Positions 59,690-64,000 of a stretch of DNA of 64,000 bases are shown one piece after another. This DNA comes from Moryella indoligenes (GTDB taxonomy: Bacteria > Bacillota > Clostridia > Lachnospirales > Lachnospiraceae). The number at the start of each line of letters is the position of its first letter. Position 1 is the first letter of the stretch. The stretch covers positions 14,620-78,619 of the forward strand of contig NZ_JAUSTO010000010.1 of NCBI RefSeq assembly GCF_030812885.1, given 5' to 3'. A program made the translations under genes and the position numbers. Below the pieces are notes generated by a model. The model had not been told where the DNA came from. It ran no database searches and worked only from the letters and a program-made list of their open reading frames with translations.

Positions 59690-60691
59690 TTGAGAAAGAA
59701 GAGAAGTAGAGGCCTCGGGCTGCGGGTGATATTGCTCTCGCTGCTCTGCGGCGCGGCGCTTGCATTTCCCGCGTATGCAGGCGTTGTGACCAGAAATCGA
59801 AGTGCCGCATTGGCAGCTGGCGGTGTGCAGGGAAGCCGGGAGGACGGAGGCGCTCTGGTTCCGTATGCCACCGCGGCGGAGGCGACGAGGAGCTACGGCT
59901 ACAGCAGAGAGGATGCGGTTGCAGCGGCGGAGGCGCTGTACAGCTTTGAGACAAATCAGCTTAAGAAGGAGCTGAATATGAGCTACCTTCTGAGCAGCAT
60001 CTGGTATGATCCGGAAAATCTCATGCGGGAGAGCGATGGGAGCTGTATGCTGCGGCTCTACAGCGGCCCCGTGGAGCAGTATCAGCGGGCTTATCTTGAG
60101 GCGCTGGACGGCTTAAGCTTTTTTTCTGCACCGACAGTATACTTCTATAAGGATCGGAAGGGTGAGCTGATGGTGGTGGTTCAGACGCCGGAGGTTTTCA
60201 CAGAGCAGAGAGCTGCGGAGAATTACGCCCTGCTGAGGCAGTTCCTTGGAATCATAGAGGAAGTAAAAACTGCGGTCGCAGAGAAGGACGAGACGGATAA
60301 GGCAAAGTATATCTGCGATTACGTTGCGAATCATCTCCGCTATGACCGGAGCTATGAGAGGAACAGCCTCGGCGATGCGGTGCGGAGCGGCGTCACGGCC
60401 TGTGTCGGCTACAATGAGATGACGGAGCTGCTCTTTGAGCACTGCGGGATTCCCTATGTCAGCGTAGTGGCCTCGTCGAAGCAGGATGCGAATATGATGC
60501 ATATCTTCGGGATGGCGAGAATCGGCAGCAGCTGGCTGCTCTTCGACACGACGAATTATGACAGGGACGACGGGCGGAAGGAGACCTACTGGATCTTTTC
60601 TGACATCTACCGCGAGGGAGCCTACTACAAAGACTTCCGCATGGTGGAGGAGCTTGGCGGAGAAGAGGAGGAGAGGTCTGCGGCGAAGTGA
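59690..60691 (+). CDS. Secreted transglutaminase-like (cysteine protease fold) protein
   Basis: 333 residues with a signal peptide (RVILLSLLCGAALAFPAYA). The C-terminal half shows the transglutaminase-core triad: Cys in SGVTACVGYNEMTELLF, His in MMHIFGMARIG and Asp in LLFDTTNYDRDD. Bacterial members are usually proteases or peptide-handling enzymes at the cell surface; the substrate is unknown. The TTG start is chosen because the signal peptide begins there and AGAGGTAGAGGA precedes it; the open frame further upstream has no signal or homology. A terminator follows. Confidence 0.82.
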   Translation: MRKKRSRGLGLRVILLSLLCGAALAFPAYAGVVTRNRSAALAAGGVQGSREDGGALVPYATAAEATRSYGYSREDAVAAAEALYSFETNQLKKELNMSYLLSSIWYDPENLMRESDGSCMLRLYSGPVEQYQRAYLEALDGLSFFSAPTVYFYKDRKGELMVVVQTPEVFTEQRAAENYALLRQFLGIIEEVKTAVAEKDETDKAKYICDYVANHLRYDRSYERNSLGDAVRSGVTACVGYNEMTELLFEHCGIPYVSVVASSKQDANMMHIFGMARIGSSWLLFDTTNYDRDDGRKETYWIFSDIYREGAYYKDFRMVEELGGEEEERSAAK

Positions 60692-60711
60692 GTGTCTGGC
60701 AGAAGTCAAGT

Positions 60712-60750
60712 GCCCCGGGCGGGAGTGATCGCCCGGGGCGGCTGTGTTTT
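60712..60750 (+). terminator. Terminator of the transglutaminase-like gene
   Basis: GCCCCGGGCG (60712-60721) and CGCCCGGGGC (60730-60739) form a perfect 10-bp stem with an 8-base loop, then GGCTGTGTTTTT. Confidence 0.85.
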
Positions 60751-60783
60751 TGCCGGCATATTTTCTGTGCGGCGAAAAGACGG

Positions 60784-60826
60784 CATCACCCGATGCGCCT
60801 TAGCTACATCACCCGATGCGCCTTAG
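60784..60826. repeat. Tandem 20-bp direct repeat upstream of rarA
   Basis: The unit CATCACCCGATGCGCCTTAG occurs at 60784-60803 and 60807-60826, identical, with CTA between (period 23). It lies between the terminator and the rarA promoter. Function unknown; possible binding sites or a recent slippage duplication. Confidence 0.85.
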
Positions 60827-60852
60827 TTTCAGTGGCAAAGCGCCTTGAGCTG

Positions 60853-60861
60853 TGCTATGAT
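60853..60861 (+). promoter_or_regulatory. Extended -10 promoter for rarA
   Basis: TGCTATGAT (TGn plus TATGAT) about 60 bases before the rarA start; TGGCAA 17 bases upstream of the -10 is a weak -35. Confidence 0.45.
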
Positions 60862-60921
60862 AAAATCACTGTTCTGTAAATCACATGGATTTTCCAGCTT
60901 TCACACGGAGTAAAATTATAT

Positions 60922-62241
60922 ATGGATTTATTTGATTTGATGCGGGAGGACACGCTGAAACGGGAGGCGCCTCTGGCGTCGCGGCTGCGCCCCGAGACAC
61001 TGGATGAGATCGTTGGGCAGCGGCATATCATCGGCAGGGACAAGCTTTTGTATCGTGCGATCAGAGCGGATCAGCTGGGCTCACTTATTTTCTACGGGCC
61101 GCCCGGAACCGGCAAGACCACGCTTGCGAGGGTGATTGCAAATACGACAAAGGCTGTTTTTCGGCAGATCAATGCGACGGCTGCGGGAAAGAAGGATATG
61201 GAGGAGGTTGTTGCGCTTGCAAAGGAGGCCTTCGGCTACGGTCGGAAGACCATCCTGTTTGTGGATGAGATACACCGTTTCAACAAGAGTCAGCAGGACT
61301 ATCTTCTACCCTTTGTTGAGGACGGGACGCTCACGCTGATCGGGGCGACGACGGAGAATCCCTATTTCGAGGTGAACTCGGCGCTTCTGTCCCGCTCGCG
61401 GGTTTTTGAGCTGAAGCCGCTGGAGCCGGAGGACATACGGCTGCTCATACAGCGGGCGCTCTCGGACAGGGAGCGGGGGCTCGGAGGCTACAATGCGGAG
61501 ATCACGGAGGAGGCGGCGGCCTTTCTCGCAGATGCAGCCAATGGAGACGCGCGCGCGGCGCTGAACGCGCTGGAGCTCGGCGTGCTGACGACGGATCCGG
61601 GACGGGATGGGAAGATAAGTCTTGCGCTGTCCGTGATTTCCGAGTGCATACAGAAGCGTGTGCTGCGCTATGAGAAGGATGGGGACAATCACTACGATAC
61701 GATCTCGGCCTTCATAAAGAGTATGCGCGGCTCGGATCCGGACGCAGCGGTGTACTACCTCGCGCGCATGCTGTATGCGGGGGAGGATATTCGCTTTATC
61801 GCGCGGCGCATCATGATCTGTGCCTCTGAGGACGTGGGAAACGCTGACCCCATGGCCATGGTTGTGGCCGCCAGTGCGGCTGCCGCGGTGGAGCGCATCG
61901 GGATGCCGGAGAGTCAGCTGATATTGAGTCAGGCCTGTCTCTATGTGGCCTCTGCGCCGAAATCCAATGCGGCGACGGAGGCGATAGGAAAGGCGACGGA
62001 GGCTGTGAAGACGAGCTTCACGGCACCGATTCCCGCACATCTGCAGGACGCGCACTACGCAGGGCATGAGGAGCTGGGACACGGCGTCGGCTATCTCTAT
62101 GCGCACAATTATCCGAATCACTATGTAAAGCAGCAGTATCTTCCGGACGGGCTGACAGAGCAGCGCTTCTATGAGCCCACGGAAAACGGGTATGAGAAAA
62201 AAATTCGGGAGAGGCTTGAATTTCTCCGCGGACAGGAGTAG
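60922..62241 (+). CDS. rarA: Replication-associated recombination protein A (MgsA/RarA AAA+ ATPase)
   Basis: 439 residues. N-terminal ASRLRPETLDEIVGQRHIIG, Walker A YGPPGTGKTTLARVIA, Walker B ILFVDEIHRFNKSQQD, sensor 1 LIGATTENPYFEVN, and the C-terminal tetramerisation part with KSMRGSDPDAAVYYLARM. Works at stalled replication forks. ATG 60922. Rho follows after 3 bases, so the two are co-transcribed. Confidence 0.95.
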   Translation: MDLFDLMREDTLKREAPLASRLRPETLDEIVGQRHIIGRDKLLYRAIRADQLGSLIFYGPPGTGKTTLARVIANTTKAVFRQINATAAGKKDMEEVVALAKEAFGYGRKTILFVDEIHRFNKSQQDYLLPFVEDGTLTLIGATTENPYFEVNSALLSRSRVFELKPLEPEDIRLLIQRALSDRERGLGGYNAEITEEAAAFLADAANGDARAALNALELGVLTTDPGRDGKISLALSVISECIQKRVLRYEKDGDNHYDTISAFIKSMRGSDPDAAVYYLARMLYAGEDIRFIARRIMICASEDVGNADPMAMVVAASAAAAVERIGMPESQLILSQACLYVASAPKSNAATEAIGKATEAVKTSFTAPIPAHLQDAHYAGHEELGHGVGYLYAHNYPNHYVKQQYLPDGLTEQRFYEPTENGYEKKIRERLEFLRGQE

Positions 62242-62244
62242 GGA

Positions 62245-63903
62245 ATGCAGGAAAATCTGAAGGAGCAACTGAGGGAAAAGCTGAAGACATTTCAGGTTGC
62301 GAGGCTTAGGGAGTTCGCGAAGGAGAAGGGGATCAAGGGCAGCAGTGCCATGCGGAAGCAGGAGCTGATCGATCGTCTCGCGGAGTGCGGGGAACAGGAT
62401 CTTAAGCGGAAGGAGCAGACGCAGCGGCAGAATACAGAGCGGGTGGAGGAACAGCCGGAGTCAAAAGCAGAGCCGGAGCGGAGTGCAGAGGGACAGGAAG
62501 CACCGGCAGAGTGGAAGGTGGCTACGGGACGGGAACAGCTGGAGCCCGGGCCGCAGGCGGAGCCTGAGACGCTTCCCGGCCCGGAGCGAAAGACCAGAAG
62601 GAAACAGCTGTTAAGGAGCCCGGAGACAGCGGGCAGACAGGATACAAGAAAGCCGGGGCGCGCAGCGCCGCACAAAAAAGCGGGAAGCGCAGAGCAGCCG
62701 GATTCAAAGACCGTAAAGCCGCGCGCAGCGGACACGGCAGCCGTACAGCTTCCGGAGGAGCTGAAGGGAGCCGCGGATAAGGGGCCGCTCGCCTCGGGAA
62801 TTTTGGAGGTGATGGCGGACGGCTACGGATTCATACGCTCGGCAAATTACATGCCGGGGGAGGACGATATCTATGTCTCCCCATCTCAGATTCGCCGCTT
62901 CGGCCTGAAGACAGGCGATATTGTGACGGGTGTGAAGCGCATCCGCACGGAGAAGGAAAAATTTGCGGCACTTCTCTATGTCAATGCGATCAATGGGCTG
63001 CGTCCCGCGGAGTTATCGCGGCGCAGAAACTTTGAGGATATGACACCTGTCTTTCCGGATGAGCGCATACATCTTGAGACTGAGGGAGCATCCACCGCAA
63101 TGCGCATCGTAGATCTGATTTCACCGATCGGAAAGGGGCAGCGCGGGATGATCGTCTCTCCCCCGAAGGCGGGCAAGACGACGCTCCTAAAGCAGATCGC
63201 AAAGGTCGTCACGGACACGATGCCGGAGATGCACCTCATCATCCTGCTCATCGATGAGCGGCCGGAGGAGGTCACGGACATCCGGGAATATATCGAGGGG
63301 CCTCAGGTGGAGGTAATTTACTCGACCTTCGACAAGGAGCCGGAGCAGCATAAGCGTGTCTCAGAGATGGTAATAGAGCGCGCAAAGCGTCTGGTGGAGC
63401 AGGGGAAGGATGTCATGATACTGCTGGATTCCATCACCCGGCTGGCGCGCGCCTACAATCTCACGGTCATGCCGAGCGGCAGGACGCTCTCCGGTGGTCT
63501 GGATCCGGCGGCGCTCTACATGCCGAAGCGCTTCTTCGGCGCGGCGCGGAATATGCGCGAGGGCGGAAGTCTCACAATACTTGCGACAGCGCTGGTGGAT
63601 ACGGGGAGCCGCATGGACGACGTCGTCTATGAGGAGTTCAAGGGGACGGGGAACATGGAGCTCGTTCTGGACAGAAAGCTCTCCGAGCGCCGGGTATTCC
63701 CGGCAGTCGATATCCTGAAGAGCGGCACCAGGCGGGACGATCTGCTGCTCAGCGCGGACGAGAGGGAGATACTGGATCTCATTCACCGCATGACGAACGG
63801 GGCGCGGCCGGAGGACAGTGTGGAGCGCATTCTGAATCGCTTTGCGAATACGAGGAGCAATGCGGAGCTGATTCGAAATGCCCGACTCTCAAAGATGCTG
63901 TGA
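62245..63903 (+). CDS. rho: Transcription termination factor Rho with long inserted linker
   Basis: 552 residues. The N-terminal helical domain (KTFQVARLREFAKEKGIKGS) covers residues 1-48. A Glu/Arg/Pro/Ala-rich, low-complexity linker of about 135 residues follows, then the RNA-binding cold-shock-like domain (GILEVMADGYGFIRS), Walker A (SPPKAGKTTLLKQIA), Walker B (ILLIDERPEEVTD) and the R-loop region (DSITRLARAYN). Enteric Rho is near 420 residues; inserted linkers like this are known from some high-GC Gram-positives. It ends mRNA synthesis as a hexameric helicase. Confidence 0.96.
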   Translation: MQENLKEQLREKLKTFQVARLREFAKEKGIKGSSAMRKQELIDRLAECGEQDLKRKEQTQRQNTERVEEQPESKAEPERSAEGQEAPAEWKVATGREQLEPGPQAEPETLPGPERKTRRKQLLRSPETAGRQDTRKPGRAAPHKKAGSAEQPDSKTVKPRAADTAAVQLPEELKGAADKGPLASGILEVMADGYGFIRSANYMPGEDDIYVSPSQIRRFGLKTGDIVTGVKRIRTEKEKFAALLYVNAINGLRPAELSRRRNFEDMTPVFPDERIHLETEGASTAMRIVDLISPIGKGQRGMIVSPPKAGKTTLLKQIAKVVTDTMPEMHLIILLIDERPEEVTDIREYIEGPQVEVIYSTFDKEPEQHKRVSEMVIERAKRLVEQGKDVMILLDSITRLARAYNLTVMPSGRTLSGGLDPAALYMPKRFFGAARNMREGGSLTILATALVDTGSRMDDVVYEEFKGTGNMELVLDRKLSERRVFPAVDILKSGTRRDDLLLSADEREILDLIHRMTNGARPEDSVERILNRFANTRSNAELIRNARLSKML

Positions 63904-63957
63904 GCGGATGATTGTAAGATGAACTAGGACAATAAAAAAGAGCCGATGACGAACTCG

Positions 63958-63966
63958 TGGTATGAT
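63958..63966 (+). promoter_or_regulatory. Extended -10 promoter for a gene beyond the window
   Basis: TGGTATGAT lies 55 bases after the rho stop. AGGAGG at 63991-63996 is a ribosome site whose start codon must fall just past the window end. Confidence 0.45.
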
Positions 63967-64000
63967 GAAGCTACCACACAACACAACACCAGGAGGTTCG

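Noticed and set aside
1..64000. CRISPR array, insertion sequences, prophage or rRNA genes
   Set aside because: No regularly spaced repeats, transposase or phage genes, or rRNA sequence recognised anywhere in the window on reading both strands.

Overview
The window looks like a chromosomal segment of a monoderm Firmicute, most likely a fairly GC-rich member of the Lachnospiraceae (an oral genus such as Stomatobaculum, Shuttleworthia or Oribacterium is a guess). Reasons: strong AGGAGG-type ribosome sites with ATG/GTG/TTG starts, extended -10 promoters, choline-binding-type wall repeats, no outer-membrane genes, and a clostridial-type Pol IV (HVDVNSAF motif) and MutY iron-sulphur spacing.

1-10.8 kb is core metabolism: dinB on the minus strand, then on the plus strand a hotdog thioesterase, a lipoprotein, a HutG-like ureohydrolase, brnQ, plsC and a tight run pheA - ppx/gppA - ppk1.

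10.8-37.9 kb is a large surface-polysaccharide locus. An O-antigen-ligase/Wzy-type protein is followed by a minus-strand unit (GT4, Wzz-like, EpsG-like polymerase) and a divergent plus-strand unit (GT4, initiating phosphoglycosyl transferase, GT2, Wzx flippase, second Wzz-like protein, CapD-type 4,6-dehydratase, DegT aminotransferase). From about 24.7 kb, and sharply from 26.3 to 37.9 kb, base composition turns AT-rich: a second set of initiating transferase, EpsG-like polymerase, GT2 and Wzx is joined to unusual enzymes (FemAB/GNAT-like transferase, fold-type II PLP enzyme, ATP-grasp ligase, hexapeptide acyltransferase, pyruvyl transferase, MenD-like ThDP enzyme, SDR). This reads as an imported glycan cassette that builds and decorates an amino sugar. 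A run of ten G in the FemAB-like gene could make it phase-variable.

38.0-44.7 kb is a phosphocholine surface module: a GH25 lysozyme with wall-binding repeats, a protein made almost only of such repeats, a three-part HTH-LicC-LicA fusion (cytidylyltransferase plus choline kinase) and a divergent repeat protein with a strong promoter and the codon choice of a very highly expressed gene.

44.7-50.7 kb holds an alkyltransferase-like protein, an AT-rich AlbA_2/Schlafen-type regulator, a decayed stretch with a LigB/YgiD dioxygenase remnant next to tRNA-Val(GAC), mutY, class II aldolase and ilvE. 50.6-58.7 kb has a deoxyinosine glycosylase followed by seven cobalamin genes (cobQ, cobT, cbiB, cobD-like, cbiC, cbiF, cbiH). 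The rest of the B12 pathway and any B12 riboswitch are not in view. 58.7-63.9 kb has a NYN-LOTUS protein, a secreted transglutaminase-like protein, rarA and rho. The last 100 bases hold an extended -10 and a ribosome site for a gene beyond the window.

The best candidates for something undescribed are the FemAB / PLP / ATP-grasp / acyltransferase cassette with its G10 tract, the ThDP-SDR pair at the end of the same island, the two Wzz proteins with kinase-like tails that lack kinase motifs, and the HTH-LicC-LicA fusion beside three repeat proteins. All functions are read from sequence motifs and remembered families; no searches were run.
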